64,000 bases of DNA from Pseudarthrobacter sp. ATCC 49987. GTDB taxonomy: Bacteria > Actinomycetota > Actinomycetes > Actinomycetales > Micrococcaceae. The stretch covers positions 3,596,001 through 3,660,000 of the forward strand of contig NZ_JAABNS010000001.1 in the NCBI RefSeq assembly GCF_009928425.1. The letters run 5' to 3'. A program made the translations under genes and the position numbers. Shown one piece after another: positions 36,343 to 45,066 of this stretch. Within the stretch, counting starts at the first letter, position 1, and each line of letters opens with the position of its first letter. The notes under the pieces were generated by a model, which searched no databases, was not told the DNA's origin, and saw only the letters and a program-made list of their open reading frames with translations.

Positions 36343-37161
36343 TCAGGGAAGCGGGATGCCCAGGGCTCCGAGCTTGGCCTCGAGGATCTGGGCGACGCCG
36401 TCGTCGTCGAAGTGCGGCGCCTGCTGCCCGGCCGCGAGGATGGCTTCGGGGTGGCCGCTGGCCATCGCGTAGCCGTCGCCGGCCCAGCGGAGCATCTCGA
36501 TGTCGTTGGGCATGTCTCCGAACGCCACGACATCGGCGGACTGGACGCCCAAGGCGGCCGCGTACTCGGCAAGCGTGACGGCCTTGTTGACACCGGGCAG
36601 GGAGAGTTCCAGAAGCGCAACGTTCGGCGCCGAGTGCGTTGCCGCAGCAAGGTGGGCGACGGCGGGCGTGACCTCGGCCAGGAATTCGTCGGCAGTGCCC
36701 TCCCGGACAATGGCAAGGAACTTGACCACGGAGTCCGCCGCCGTGAGCGTGGTGTGCAGCGGAGCCGGTGTGAATTCAGCGAGCAGCCCGCTGGAGCCGG
36801 TCCCAATAAACCCAGGTTCCAAATGGAATCCGGTCAGGGTTTCCGCAGCGAACAGCGCGGAGGGGCGCAGCCGCTGGATGATGCGGCGGGCCTCGAAGAC
36901 GGCGTCGAGCTGCAGGGCCCGGGGTGAGACCATGCGGTCGGCTTCGAGGTCCCAGACGACGGCGCCGTTGGAGCAGATGACGGTGCCGGTGTGGCCCAGC
37001 TGCTCCTGCAGGGGGTGCAGCCAGCGCGGCGGGCGGCCCGTCACGAAGACCAGTTCGATGCCCGCTTCCCGGCAGGCGTGGAACGCACGGACGGTCCGGT
37101 CACTGATTTTGCCGTCGTGGCCGAGGATCGTTCCGTCAATGTCACTTGCTACCAGCCGCAT
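36343..37161 (-). CDS. Cof-type HAD-superfamily hydrolase
   Basis: Second Cof/IIB HAD phosphatase of the window, 272 residues. Motif I is LVASDIDGTILGHDG near residues 3-17, motif II lies in ELVFVTGRPPRW near 36-47, and motif IV is the DVVAFGDMPNDIEMLRWAGDGYAMASGHP segment near 210-240. It probably acts on a sugar or nucleotide phosphate. It shares only family-level similarity with the HAD protein at 12.1 kb, so they are not a recent duplication. The start is ATG 37161. Confidence 0.9.
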   Translation of the reverse strand: MRLVASDIDGTILGHDGKISDRTVRAFHACREAGIELVFVTGRPPRWLHPLQEQLGHTGTVICSNGAVVWDLEADRMVSPRALQLDAVFEARRIIQRLRPSALFAAETLTGFHLEPGFIGTGSSGLLAEFTPAPLHTTLTAADSVVKFLAIVREGTADEFLAEVTPAVAHLAAATHSAPNVALLELSLPGVNKAVTLAEYAAALGVQSADVVAFGDMPNDIEMLRWAGDGYAMASGHPEAILAAGQQAPHFDDDGVAQILEAKLGALGIPLP

Positions 37162-37212
37162 ACTGCCAGTCTACGCGGGCGCCCTGACGTCGAATTCGCG
37201 GGAAACCGTCCC

Positions 37213-37236
37213 GGTCGCCGGAACGTTAGGGCGACC
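37213..37236 (-). terminator. Stem-loop downstream of the PEBP gene
   Basis: GGTCGCC, a 10-base loop, then GGCGACC: a perfect 7-bp stem about 60 bp beyond the PEBP stop, on the minus strand. No U tract. Putative terminator. Confidence 0.45.
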
Positions 37237-37296
37237 CGGGCAGGCTACCGGCGAATTCGGCGGCGGCTCGCGGCTGGGCCGACGGCGGCGGGCCCG

Positions 37297-37809
37297 CTAG
37301 TGCCGTTCGTAGATGCCGGTCAGGCTCGCCCGGGCCAGGGTGTGCGGGGCGAGCTTCGACTCCAGCTTCGCCGGGTGGGCTGCGGGGTCGAGCCCGGAGT
37401 GCGCGACGCCGAGGGCGTGGACCGTGACGACGTACCGGTGCGGGCCGTGGCCCCGCGGAGGGGCTGCCCCCAGATAGCCGGTGGCGCCGCCGTCGTTCTT
37501 CAGCTGGAACGCGCCAGGCGGCAGGTGCCGGCCCTGGCGCGACCCGGCCCCGGCCGGGAGGTTGTTGACGCCGGCCGGGACGTCGAGCACGGCCCAGTGC
37601 CAGAAACCGCCGCGGCCCGGGGCGTCGGGATCGAACACGGTGACGGCGTAGCTCTGGGTTCCGGCCGGGGCACCGCTCCAGCTCAGCTGGGGCGATTCGT
37701 CCTTGGCACCGGCGCCGGTCGAGGCACCGCGCTGGGCGGTCGGCAGGATCTGGCCGTCGAGGAATGACTCACTGCTGACGCGGAAAGACGGGGCATCGTG
37801 GTGTGTCAT
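37297..37809 (-). CDS. YbhB/YbcL-family PEBP protein
   Basis: Phosphatidylethanolamine-binding/Raf-kinase-inhibitor-like protein of 170 residues, probably cytosolic. The family motifs are VFDPDAPGRGGFWHWAVLDVP near 57-77, with the ligand-pocket Asp-Pro-Asp and His-Trp, and GYLGAAPPRGHGPHRYVV near 111-128. PEBP proteins in bacteria have uncertain function. It starts 9 bp after the PfkB kinase gene stop on the same strand, so co-transcription is likely. Confidence 0.92.
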   Translation of the reverse strand: MTHHDAPSFRVSSESFLDGQILPTAQRGASTGAGAKDESPQLSWSGAPAGTQSYAVTVFDPDAPGRGGFWHWAVLDVPAGVNNLPAGAGSRQGRHLPPGAFQLKNDGGATGYLGAAPPRGHGPHRYVVTVHALGVAHSGLDPAAHPAKLESKLAPHTLARASLTGIYERH

Positions 37810-37818
37810 GGCTGCCTT

Positions 37819-38829
37819 TCAGTTGCTGGGGAGATCTGCACTTTCGGGGCCGCTGCCCGCGGTTTCCGTCGGATGCGGGGCCTGGGCGCCGAGCTCCATC
37901 CGGTTCAGTTCGGCACGGGTGGGCGGGTTGGCGCCGGCCCGGGATACGGTGACCGCGGCGGCCCAGGCGGCGCGGGCCAGGAGGTCGCGGAGGCTTTCGG
38001 CGGAGAGCTCACGCAGGTCCTTGCGGTTCTGCGCCCCGGCCAGGCCCAGGTCCACCACGCCGGAGAGCAGCGCCGCCATAAAGGAGTCGCCGGCGCCAAC
38101 GGTGTCCGCCACTTTCACGGACGGCGCCGGGAAGTGCGCTTCGCCGGCGGCATTCACCCCCCAGGGCCCCTGCGAGCCGCGGGTCACCACCACCATGGCA
38201 GGGCCTTCCGAGCCGCCCAGCGCAAGCCAGCGGCGGGCCGAATCCAGCGGATCCTCGCCGGGATACAGCCAGGCGAGATCCTCATCCGAGGCCTTCACCA
38301 CGTCCGCCAGGGTGACGAACTTCTCCGCCTGCCGGCGCGCATAGTCGACGTCGGTGATGATGCTGGGCCGGCAGTTGGGGTCGAAACTGATCGTGGCCAG
38401 GGGATGGGCATGTTCGACGGCGGCGAGCACCTCGGCGGCCCCGGGAGCCAGCATGGTGGCAATCGAGCCGGTGTGCAGCAGCGTCGTTGCCTGCAGCATA
38501 AACGGCAGCCGGCCCGCGAGCCCGGGCAGCTCCCAGGCGAGCTCGAAGGTGTAGCTGGCGCCGCCGTCGTCGTCGATCAGGGCGACGGCCACGGACGTGG
38601 GGAGCTCATCGGGGCCCAGCGGCAGCAGCACCGAGCTGGACTTCAGGTGGGCCGCCACCGCTTCGCCGTAGGCGTCGCGCCCGTAGCGGCCGATGAACTG
38701 CACCGGATGATCCAGCCGGGCCAGCCCCACGGCGACGTTGAGCGGGCTTCCGCCGACATGGGCCTGGATACCGGAGGAACGCTGGACCACATCAACCAGG
38801 CCCTCGCCAATAACTGTGAGCATGCTCAT
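37819..38829 (-). CDS. PfkB-family carbohydrate kinase (fructokinase-like)
   Basis: Ribokinase-type sugar kinase of about 336 residues. It begins MSMLTVIGEGLVDVV, has the substrate-binding GGSPLNVAVGLARL near 27-40, a middle lid region, and the ATP-site signature DTVGAGDSFMAALLSG near 263-278, where GAGD carries the catalytic Asp. Fructose is the likeliest substrate by overall resemblance, but the substrate is not certain. Two closely spaced ATG codons (38829, 38823) both fit. It precedes the PEBP gene with a 9-bp gap; no sugar transport genes are adjacent. Confidence 0.87.
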   Translation of the reverse strand: MSMLTVIGEGLVDVVQRSSGIQAHVGGSPLNVAVGLARLDHPVQFIGRYGRDAYGEAVAAHLKSSSVLLPLGPDELPTSVAVALIDDDGGASYTFELAWELPGLAGRLPFMLQATTLLHTGSIATMLAPGAAEVLAAVEHAHPLATISFDPNCRPSIITDVDYARRQAEKFVTLADVVKASDEDLAWLYPGEDPLDSARRWLALGGSEGPAMVVVTRGSQGPWGVNAAGEAHFPAPSVKVADTVGAGDSFMAALLSGVVDLGLAGAQNRKDLRELSAESLRDLLARAAWAAAVTVSRAGANPPTRAELNRMELGAQAPHPTETAGSGPESADLPSN

Positions 38830-38905
38830 ACTCTGCCAGAGAACGCGGGCCGGCGCCCGGGTGTTCCGCAATGCGGGTGGCTGGTTCAGGCCCTCGCCGA
38901 GCGGG

Positions 38906-40255
38906 CTACCGGGCGCTGTCGTCCTGCTGGTAGACGTCCGGGATCCCGTCCTGGTCCGAGTCGACCTTTTCCGCTTCTTCTGCCTGCCGGTACTGCCTGT
39001 TACGGGCCCTCAGCACCACCGTGGCGAGCAGGGCCGCCAGGACGGAAGCGGCGAGGATGCCCACCTTGGCGTGGTCGTCGTGGAGGCTGCCATGGCCGAA
39101 GCTCAGCTCGGCCACCAGGAGTGAGACGGTGAAGCCGATGCCGGCCAGCAGGGACACCCCGAAGACGTCGATCCACTTGAAGCTGTTGTCCAGCCGCGCC
39201 TTCGTGACCTTGGTGAGGAGCCAGGTGGTGCCCATGATGCCGATCGGCTTGCCGAGGACCAGCGCCATGATGATGCCGATAGCCACCGGGTCGGTCAGCG
39301 CCGAGACCAGCCCGTCCCAGCCGCCCACGGCGACGCCCGCGGAAAAGAAAGCGAAGATCGGGACGGCGACGCCGGCCGAGATCGGGCGGAACCGGTGCTC
39401 AAAGACCTCCGCAAGGCCCGGACCGGCCTCCGGTCCCCCGCTGGCCTGCGAGCGCAGGACCGGGATGGCGATGCCGAGCAGCACGCCTGCCACGGTCGCG
39501 TGGATGCCCGAGGCGTGGACGAGGGCCCACGTCGCCGCGCCCAGCGGCAGGAGGATGACCCAGGCCGCGGCCGCCCTGGTCCCGAAGAAGCGCCGGTATT
39601 TATGCGCGAGGTAGGTGTAAAGGGCCAGGGGTAGCAGCGCCAGCAGCAGCGGCAGCGGCTGGAGGTCGCTGGTGTAGAAGACGGCGATGATGGTGATGGC
39701 GATCAGGTCGTCCACCACGGCGAGTGTCAGCAGGAAGATCCGCAGGGCGCTGGGCAGGTGGGATCCGATGATGGCCAGCACGGCGACGGCGAAGGCAATG
39801 TCGGTGGCGGTGGGGATCGCCCACCCGCGCAGGGTTTCCGGGCTCACGAGGTTCACGACGGCGTAGATTACGGCCGGGATGGCCACGCCGCCCACGGCCG
39901 CAGCGACCGGAACGATCGATTTGTCCAGCTGCCGCAGGTCCCCGGCGATGAACTCACGCTTGAGTTCGAGTCCGACCAGGAAGAAGAAGATCGCCAGCAG
40001 CCCATCGGCCGCCCAGGCCCCCAGGCTTAGTTCCAGGTGCCACGGTTCATAGCCGAACTTGAAGTCGCGCAGCGCGAAATAGCTCGCGGAAACCGGCGAG
40101 TTGGCCCAGATCAGGGCGATCACGGCGGCGGCAACCAGGAGGGCGCCGCCGACTGTCTCCTTGCGAAGGATTTCGCCGATCCGGAGGGATTCGGCGTAGC
40201 TGCCGCGCCCAAAGATGGTCAAACGGGGCCGGGAGGGAGGAGGTGTGGGGCTCAT
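38906..40255 (-). CDS. nhaA: Na+/H+ antiporter NhaA
   Basis: Exports Na+ in exchange for H+ at the cytoplasmic membrane and supports pH and salt tolerance. The 449-residue protein has about 12 transmembrane segments. The conserved [13 protein letters not shown] segment lies near 91-103, and [15 protein letters not shown] and [19 protein letters not shown] near 150-195 carry the paired aspartates needed for transport. A longer C-terminal tail ([17 protein letters not shown]) is Asp-rich, with a short EF-hand-like DQDGIPD. It lies next to KtrAB, giving a small cation-homeostasis block. The start is ATG 40255. Confidence 0.95.
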   Translation of the reverse strand: MSPTPPPSRPRLTIFGRGSYAESLRIGEILRKETVGGALLVAAAVIALIWANSPVSASYFALRDFKFGYEPWHLELSLGAWAADGLLAIFFFLVGLELKREFIAGDLRQLDKSIVPVAAAVGGVAIPAVIYAVVNLVSPETLRGWAIPTATDIAFAVAVLAIIGSHLPSALRIFLLTLAVVDDLIAITIIAVFYTSDLQPLPLLLALLPLALYTYLAHKYRRFFGTRAAAAWVILLPLGAATWALVHASGIHATVAGVLLGIAIPVLRSQASGGPEAGPGLAEVFEHRFRPISAGVAVPIFAFFSAGVAVGGWDGLVSALTDPVAIGIIMALVLGKPIGIMGTTWLLTKVTKARLDNSFKWIDVFGVSLLAGIGFTVSLLVAELSFGHGSLHDDHAKVGILAASVLAALLATVVLRARNRQYRQAEEAEKVDSDQDGIPDVYQQDDSAR

Positions 40256-40332
40256 GCGGGAGTCCTAAAATTTGGGTCGACTGAACTATGCCGACCAGAC
40301 TTCCCGGCGCACCTGCCCCCCAGTCTAGTGGG

Positions 40333-41028
40333 TCAGGACATGGTGGCGAACCGTTCGGCTTTGGCTTTGCTGCCCTGGACGATGATCTGGTCGTCGTCGT
40401 AGAGCACCGTTTGCGCCGTCGTGTGGCCCCATTTGCCGCCGGGCCGCTTGACCGCCACGATGGTGACACCGTACTTGTCCCGGAGGCCGAGCACGCCGAG
40501 GGGACGGTCGCGGATGCCGGACGGCGGGCTGGTCCGGATCATTACGAAGTCGTCCTCGAATTCCACATAGTCAAGAATCGAACCGAGGACCAGGTGCGCG
40601 ACGCGTTTGCCCATGTCGTGTTCCGGCCGGATGACGTGCTCGACGCCGAGCTGGCCAAGGATCTCTGCGTGCGGTTCGCTGATGGCCTTCGCCCAGATCT
40701 GGGGGCGCCGGAATTTGAGGATCCGGGAGGTCGTCAGGATGCTGGCTTCGATGTCCGAGCCGATCCCGACCACCGCCCGGTCGAACTCATGGACCGAGAG
40801 CTGGCGAAGCACTTCTTCCTTCGTGGAGTCGGCCCGGACCACATGGGTGAGGCGTCCGTTGAAGGACTGGACGATTTCCTCGCTGGCGTCGATGCCGAGC
40901 ACCTCGGTGCCCTGCGCCTCCAGCTCCAGGGCAAGCGAGCCGCCAAAGCGGCCCAGCCCGATGACCACCACCGAGGACGCCTTGTCACCGGCTGCAGAGG
41001 AGTGGGACGAAAAAATGTTCCTAGCCAA
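40333..41028 (-). CDS. ktrA: KtrA/TrkA-type potassium uptake regulatory subunit
   Basis: Cytosolic RCK-domain gating subunit of a K+ channel-like transporter, binding nucleotide and partnering with the membrane subunit encoded just upstream. The 231-residue protein has the Rossmann motif VVVIGLGRFGGSLA near 17-30, LGIDASEE near 43, a VVGIGSD segment near 85, and a C-terminal TrkA-C domain after residue 140. The likely start is TTG 41028, which overlaps the ktrB stop by 8 bp; no ATG of sensible length exists, so translation is probably coupled. A longer frame back to 41094 is less likely. Confidence 0.9.
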   Translation of the reverse strand: MARNIFSSHSSAAGDKASSVVVIGLGRFGGSLALELEAQGTEVLGIDASEEIVQSFNGRLTHVVRADSTKEEVLRQLSVHEFDRAVVGIGSDIEASILTTSRILKFRRPQIWAKAISEPHAEILGQLGVEHVIRPEHDMGKRVAHLVLGSILDYVEFEDDFVMIRTSPPSGIRDRPLGVLGLRDKYGVTIVAVKRPGGKWGHTTAQTVLYDDDQIIVQGSKAKAERFATMS

Positions 41029-42412
41029 TGAGGGGCCTTTCCTTGGGATATTCGTAGAGCATGGGTCGTTCGCGCAGGGCCAGGGCCGCGCCAAGCGTCA
41101 CCGGGCCCAGCCTCCCGACGAACATCAGCAGGATCAGCACCAGTTGGCCCGCAGGAGGGATGGCGGCAGTGATGCCGGTGGACAGCCCGACCGTGGCGAA
41201 GGCCGAAATTACCTCGAACAGGATCCGCTCCTGCCCGAAATCGGTGATCAGCATCAGGAACATCGTCGCGCCGGTGACCAGGGCGATCGCCAGCAGCACC
41301 ACCGTAATGGCCTGGCGGTGCACCGCGCGGGACAGTCGCTTGCCGAAGATGTTCACAGCCGTTCCACCCTGCAGTTCGGTGCTGAGGATGAAGAACAGGA
41401 CGGCGAAAGTGGTAATTTTCAGGCCGCCTGCAGTTCCGGCCGGGCCTCCGCCGATGAACATGAGGATGTCCATGCCCAGCCAGGACACCGGATTCATCTG
41501 GGCGATGTCGATGCTGTTGAAGCCGGCCGTACGGGTGATGGCGGACTGGAAGAAGCCGGCCAGCACACGTTCGGCAGGAGGGAGGCTGCCCAGGGTTGTC
41601 GGGTTGGCCCATTCGACGGCGGTAAGGAACACTGCGCCGCCCGCCAGGAGGATGGCCGAGCCGACGAGGACGAGTTTCGTGTTCATGCTCCAGTGGATCG
41701 GACGCCGGTACTGCCGGCCCAGTTCGAAGAGTACCGGGAATCCGAGGCCGCCGATGATCACAGCGGCAGCTATCGGAAGGCAGATCCAGGGGTCGCCGAC
41801 GAATCCCATCAGGTTGTCTGAATACAGGGCAAAGCCGGCGTTGTTAAAGGACGAGATGGAGTGGAACACCCCGTGCCAGACGGCGTCGCCGAGTGGATAG
41901 CCGTACCCGGCCATGAAGCGGATCGTAAGGACCAGCGCAAGGGCCGCTTCCACGATGAGGCTGATGAGCAGAACTCCGATCAGCACCTGGCGGACGTCGC
42001 CGAAGCCGCTGCTCTTGGTCTCGGCGGCGGCGGAAATTCGGGACCTCAGGCCCAGCCGTCGGGCGGTCAGGACCCCGAGCAGCGTGCCGAATGACATGAC
42101 GCCGAACCCGCCGACCTGGATCAGGACCAGGATGACCCCCTGGCCGAATCCGCTCCAGAAAACCGGTGTGTCCACGGTGATCAGGCCCGTTACGCAGACG
42201 GCTGAGGTGGCGGTGAACAGGGCCTCCAGCAGGCCCGCACCACCCCCACCTGCCTTGGCCACCGGGAGCAACAGCAGCCCGGTGCCGGCGGCGACGGCAC
42301 CGGCGAAGCCAACGACGATCACCTGGGCCGGGTGGCGCGGCGCGAACGCCCGGATGAACTTGGTGAAGCCCGCTGCCAGGGCGCGCAGGACCGCGGGAAC
42401 TTCAACTTGCAT
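41021..42412 (-). CDS. ktrB: KtrB/TrkH-type potassium uptake membrane subunit
   Basis: K+ translocating subunit with the four-fold pore-loop design. The 463-residue protein shows the four selectivity-filter loops: ATSAVCVTGLITV near 66, SSFNNAGFALYSDN near 195, RTAGFNSIDI near 292, and SAFATVGLSTGI near 412, each with the central Gly. About eight hydrophobic segments are present. ATG 42412 is used as start; GTG 42421 is an alternative. The ktrA gene overlaps its end, forming a ktrBA operon, with nhaA further downstream on the same strand. Confidence 0.95.
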   Translation of the reverse strand: MQVEVPAVLRALAAGFTKFIRAFAPRHPAQVIVVGFAGAVAAGTGLLLLPVAKAGGGGAGLLEALFTATSAVCVTGLITVDTPVFWSGFGQGVILVLIQVGGFGVMSFGTLLGVLTARRLGLRSRISAAAETKSSGFGDVRQVLIGVLLISLIVEAALALVLTIRFMAGYGYPLGDAVWHGVFHSISSFNNAGFALYSDNLMGFVGDPWICLPIAAAVIIGGLGFPVLFELGRQYRRPIHWSMNTKLVLVGSAILLAGGAVFLTAVEWANPTTLGSLPPAERVLAGFFQSAITRTAGFNSIDIAQMNPVSWLGMDILMFIGGGPAGTAGGLKITTFAVLFFILSTELQGGTAVNIFGKRLSRAVHRQAITVVLLAIALVTGATMFLMLITDFGQERILFEVISAFATVGLSTGITAAIPPAGQLVLILLMFVGRLGPVTLGAALALRERPMLYEYPKERPLIG

Positions 42413-42455
42413 AGGGGTCACGCTATCACCGGGCGCCGCGCGCCTCTGATGCGGT

Positions 42456-43349
42456 TCAGCCCAGCAGGAGCTGCACCAGTTCCCGGCACTTCCGGTAGGC
42501 GGCGGCCTTCGGGTCGATCAGGGCGAAATGATCCCCCGGGACCTTCAGGAGCTGGACGGGCGCGCCGGCAGACTTGGCCGCCGCAGCGTAGGAGTCGGAC
42601 TGGCTCACGGGAACAGTGTCATCGTCCGTGCCGTGGACGGCATAGACGGGGACCGCCAGCGGGACGGCGCTCATCGGGTCCGCATATTTATGCCGTTTCG
42701 GGTATTTCTCGGAGGAACCGCCCAGCAGGTTGCTGACTGCGCCGTTGCTGAGGTTCAGCCGTTCGGCTTCAGCGAGGTTCAGCACCCCGGACTGGCTGAC
42801 GACGCCGGTCAGGTGCACCGCGCCGTCGTCGTCCTTGCGCAACAGCTGGCGGTCCGCGTCCGGGGCGCCGAGCTGGGCCAGGCGGGTCCGTCCCGCCGCC
42901 CACACGGCAAGGTGGCCGCCAGCCGAGTGCCCCAGCGCCACGACCCTGTCCAGGCCGAGGCCATGGTCTCCGGCGATGTCGCCGAGCTTGTCGATTCCGG
43001 CGAGCACGTCGGCGAAGGTATGGGGCCAGCCGCCGCCATTGCCGGCGCGGCGGTACTCGAGGTTCCAGGCGGCCATGCCGTGCGCCGCCAGGTCCTTGGC
43101 CAGGGGTTCGCCGAGTTCCGCACCGTACTGCGAGCGCCAGTAGCCGCCATGGATGACCACCACCACACCCTTGGTAACCGCAGCATCCGGCAGGAAGAGC
43201 TCACCCCACTGGCTGGGGTCATCGCCGTAGCTGTACCTATGCCGTTTCACAGTGTCCTCCTTGGGGCCCGGTGAACAGGCGGCGGAGACTGCCCCCAGAG
43301 TCACCGTCGCTGCGGCCGCGATCACAGCCCGACGCCGCACATCAGCCAT
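42456..43349 (-). CDS. Exported alpha/beta-hydrolase lipoprotein
   Basis: 297-residue alpha/beta-hydrolase of the prolyl-oligopeptidase/BD-FAE-like group. An RRR plus hydrophobic N-terminus ending in AVSAAC (Cys 25) is a probable lipoprotein signal, with possible Tat character. The oxyanion segment VVVIHGGYWRSQ lies near 63-74, the nucleophile elbow ALGHSAGGHLAVW near 138-150, the catalytic Asp region YAVHGTDDDTVPVSQSD near 232-248, and the His in GDHFALID near 273. The substrate is unknown; esters or kynurenine-like amides are typical of the fold. Confidence 0.88.
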   Translation of the reverse strand: MADVRRRAVIAAAATVTLGAVSAACSPGPKEDTVKRHRYSYGDDPSQWGELFLPDAAVTKGVVVVIHGGYWRSQYGAELGEPLAKDLAAHGMAAWNLEYRRAGNGGGWPHTFADVLAGIDKLGDIAGDHGLGLDRVVALGHSAGGHLAVWAAGRTRLAQLGAPDADRQLLRKDDDGAVHLTGVVSQSGVLNLAEAERLNLSNGAVSNLLGGSSEKYPKRHKYADPMSAVPLAVPVYAVHGTDDDTVPVSQSDSYAAAAKSAGAPVQLLKVPGDHFALIDPKAAAYRKCRELVQLLLG

Positions 43350-43487
43350 GTGCCGAGCCTACCTTGAGCGCCGCGCGGCACGGCGTAAGGCAGCTGCGGC
43401 CGCAGCTTTCCGGCGGTTCCGGCTCACGTCAGGACCGCGCGGGGGTGTCAGCCCTCCGCCGTCGTACCCCGGCCGTAAGCTGGAGGC

Positions 43488-44594
43488 ATGGCGAGCAACT
43501 GGGATCGACTGGACGTGAACCTGCGCGACTCCGTGCAGGTAAACGTGGAACTCTACGAGCGGGTGCGCCCTGCCCTGAAGCTGGTCACCCGCGAGGTCCT
43601 GCTGACGCTGCGGGCCATGCTCAAGGGCACCGAGGTGACGCCGCTGTTCGTTACCGGCCGGACCAAAACGGTCGAATCATTCCGCGAGAAGATCTCCCGG
43701 ACGGAGGAGCCGCTGGAGCCGGGCGGTCCGCCCGTGCTGAAGTTCCCGGACCCGTTCCGGACCCTCAATGACATGGTGGGCATCCGGGTGATCACCAAGC
43801 TGCCGGCGGAGAACGCGGTGGTGGCCAACCTGATCAAACGCCAGCGCCAGCTCTTTGACTGCCGCGGGGACCGCGAGAAGGACATCGGCTCGATCGAGTC
43901 GGGGACCTACGGCTATTCCAGCCGGCACCTGATCCTGCGGACCATCCAGAACGAGGCCGTCAAGGAGTACCAGCAGGCCTTCAACCCGGAGGTCCAGCCG
44001 AACGGCAGCTACTTCTTCGAATGCCAGATCCGCACCGTGTTCGCGCACGCCTGGAGCGAGATCGAGCACGACATCCGCTTCAAGGCCGAGGATCCGCGCG
44101 CCTGGACGCCGCACTTCGACCGCCAGTTCACCGCCACGGCCGCCATGCTGGAAACCGTGGAGGGGGCGTTCGCTGACCTGCACGAACGCTATGAGGAGGT
44201 CCGCAGCTACTGGGACATGGACGGCGAAGGCGCCGCGCAGCTCACCCCGAACCGGATCCGCGACGTCTGGCGCACGCTCCTGCCCCACGTGGACCGGAAG
44301 GTCGACGACGACTGGGGCTGGGCCGCCGAGCTGATGGCAGCCCACGGCCTTAACCAGACCATGCAGCTGGCCGGGCTGCTCAGCGCCAACCGCATCACCG
44401 AGGTCCGCAAGGCCCTGGACCACCGCTACTCCCCCGGCCCGGACCGGCTCCTCGATGACCTGCTGCTCTGGCAGTACGGCACCACACACATCGATCTCAC
44501 CGCGGAACCGGCCGACGCCGTCCCGCACCCGCGGCGCGACAGCCTCCAGCGGCGGCTCAAACAGATCGAGCGGTACCGGCTGACGCAGGGGTAG
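43488..44594 (+). CDS. RelA/SpoT synthetase-domain protein (small alarmone synthetase-like)
   Basis: Probable (p)ppGpp or related alarmone synthetase without a hydrolase domain. The 368-residue protein has synthetase motifs: LNDMVGIRV near 100-108, with the Asp that binds metal; YGYSSRHLIL near 143-152, the G-loop-type segment; and FECQIRTVFAHAWSEIEHDI near 178-197, with the catalytic Glu and conserved Arg, Trp and His. There is no HD hydrolase, TGS or ACT domain. A roughly 150-residue C-terminal extension follows, longer than classical RelP/RelQ proteins. Standalone gene with a promoter region upstream (43350-43487). Confidence 0.86.
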   Translation: MASNWDRLDVNLRDSVQVNVELYERVRPALKLVTREVLLTLRAMLKGTEVTPLFVTGRTKTVESFREKISRTEEPLEPGGPPVLKFPDPFRTLNDMVGIRVITKLPAENAVVANLIKRQRQLFDCRGDREKDIGSIESGTYGYSSRHLILRTIQNEAVKEYQQAFNPEVQPNGSYFFECQIRTVFAHAWSEIEHDIRFKAEDPRAWTPHFDRQFTATAAMLETVEGAFADLHERYEEVRSYWDMDGEGAAQLTPNRIRDVWRTLLPHVDRKVDDDWGWAAELMAAHGLNQTMQLAGLLSANRITEVRKALDHRYSPGPDRLLDDLLLWQYGTTHIDLTAEPADAVPHPRRDSLQRRLKQIERYRLTQG

Positions 44595-44647
44595 GGCTCA
44601 CGGCGCGTGTGCCCACGCCGGGTCCGCTGGTGCTAGGTTCTGGGACT

Positions 44648-45065
44648 ATGACCCCGAGTACCAGGATGACGATCATGGCCACGCTCGTGACGGCGGCAGG
44701 GCTGTTCTCGTTGCTGACCGGCGTTCTGGAGGCCGCCGCGGGTCTATGCCATTGACTCCGTCGATCCCGGACTGGCACGGCTGGGTCTTGCAGCCATGAT
44801 CATCGGTGGCCTGACAACTGCGGCCATGGCTCTTGGCGTTTTGTCTGGACGCGGGGGGCTATCCCTGCCCGGAACCGTTGTTGTCGTTGCCGGATGGCTG
44901 ATCATCTGGTTCCCCTTGACCATTTCCTTGGGAATTGTTACGGACAGGCATTTGGGGTCCCAGCTTGCGGCGACTGCCCTCTGTGCCCTCGGCATTTTCC
45001 TCGCTGTTGCGGCCTTCGCCCGGTCGAAGCGCGGAGTCATCGGAGCAACGAAGGCCACGGAGTGA
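44648..45065 (+). pseudogene. Small four-helix membrane protein gene with a frame change
   Basis: Two frames join naturally into one membrane protein. The first, from ATG 44648, reads MTPSTRMTIMATLVTAAGLFS then LLTGVLEAAAG and ends at TGA 44753-44755 (the codon sits in ATTGAC). The second frame, entered around 44736-44742, reads RVYAIDSVDPGLARLGLAA and continues as an open frame to 45065, with three more hydrophobic segments. A one-base insertion or two-base deletion near 44737-44740 (GCCGCCGCGGG) explains the break. The in-frame ATG 44796 alone has no ribosome binding site. The full product would be about 138 residues with four membrane segments. No family recognised. A sequencing error cannot be excluded. 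Confidence 0.65.
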
Positions 45066-45066
45066 G

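Noticed and set aside
12110..37161. The two Cof-type HAD hydrolases (12.1 and 36.3 kb) as a recent duplication
   Set aside because: They share only family motifs and differ elsewhere, including the N-terminus and motif IV context.
37162..37296. Repeat of GAATTCGCGGG here and near 18939
   Set aside because: The match is about 11 bp without flanking similarity or symmetry and is likely chance.
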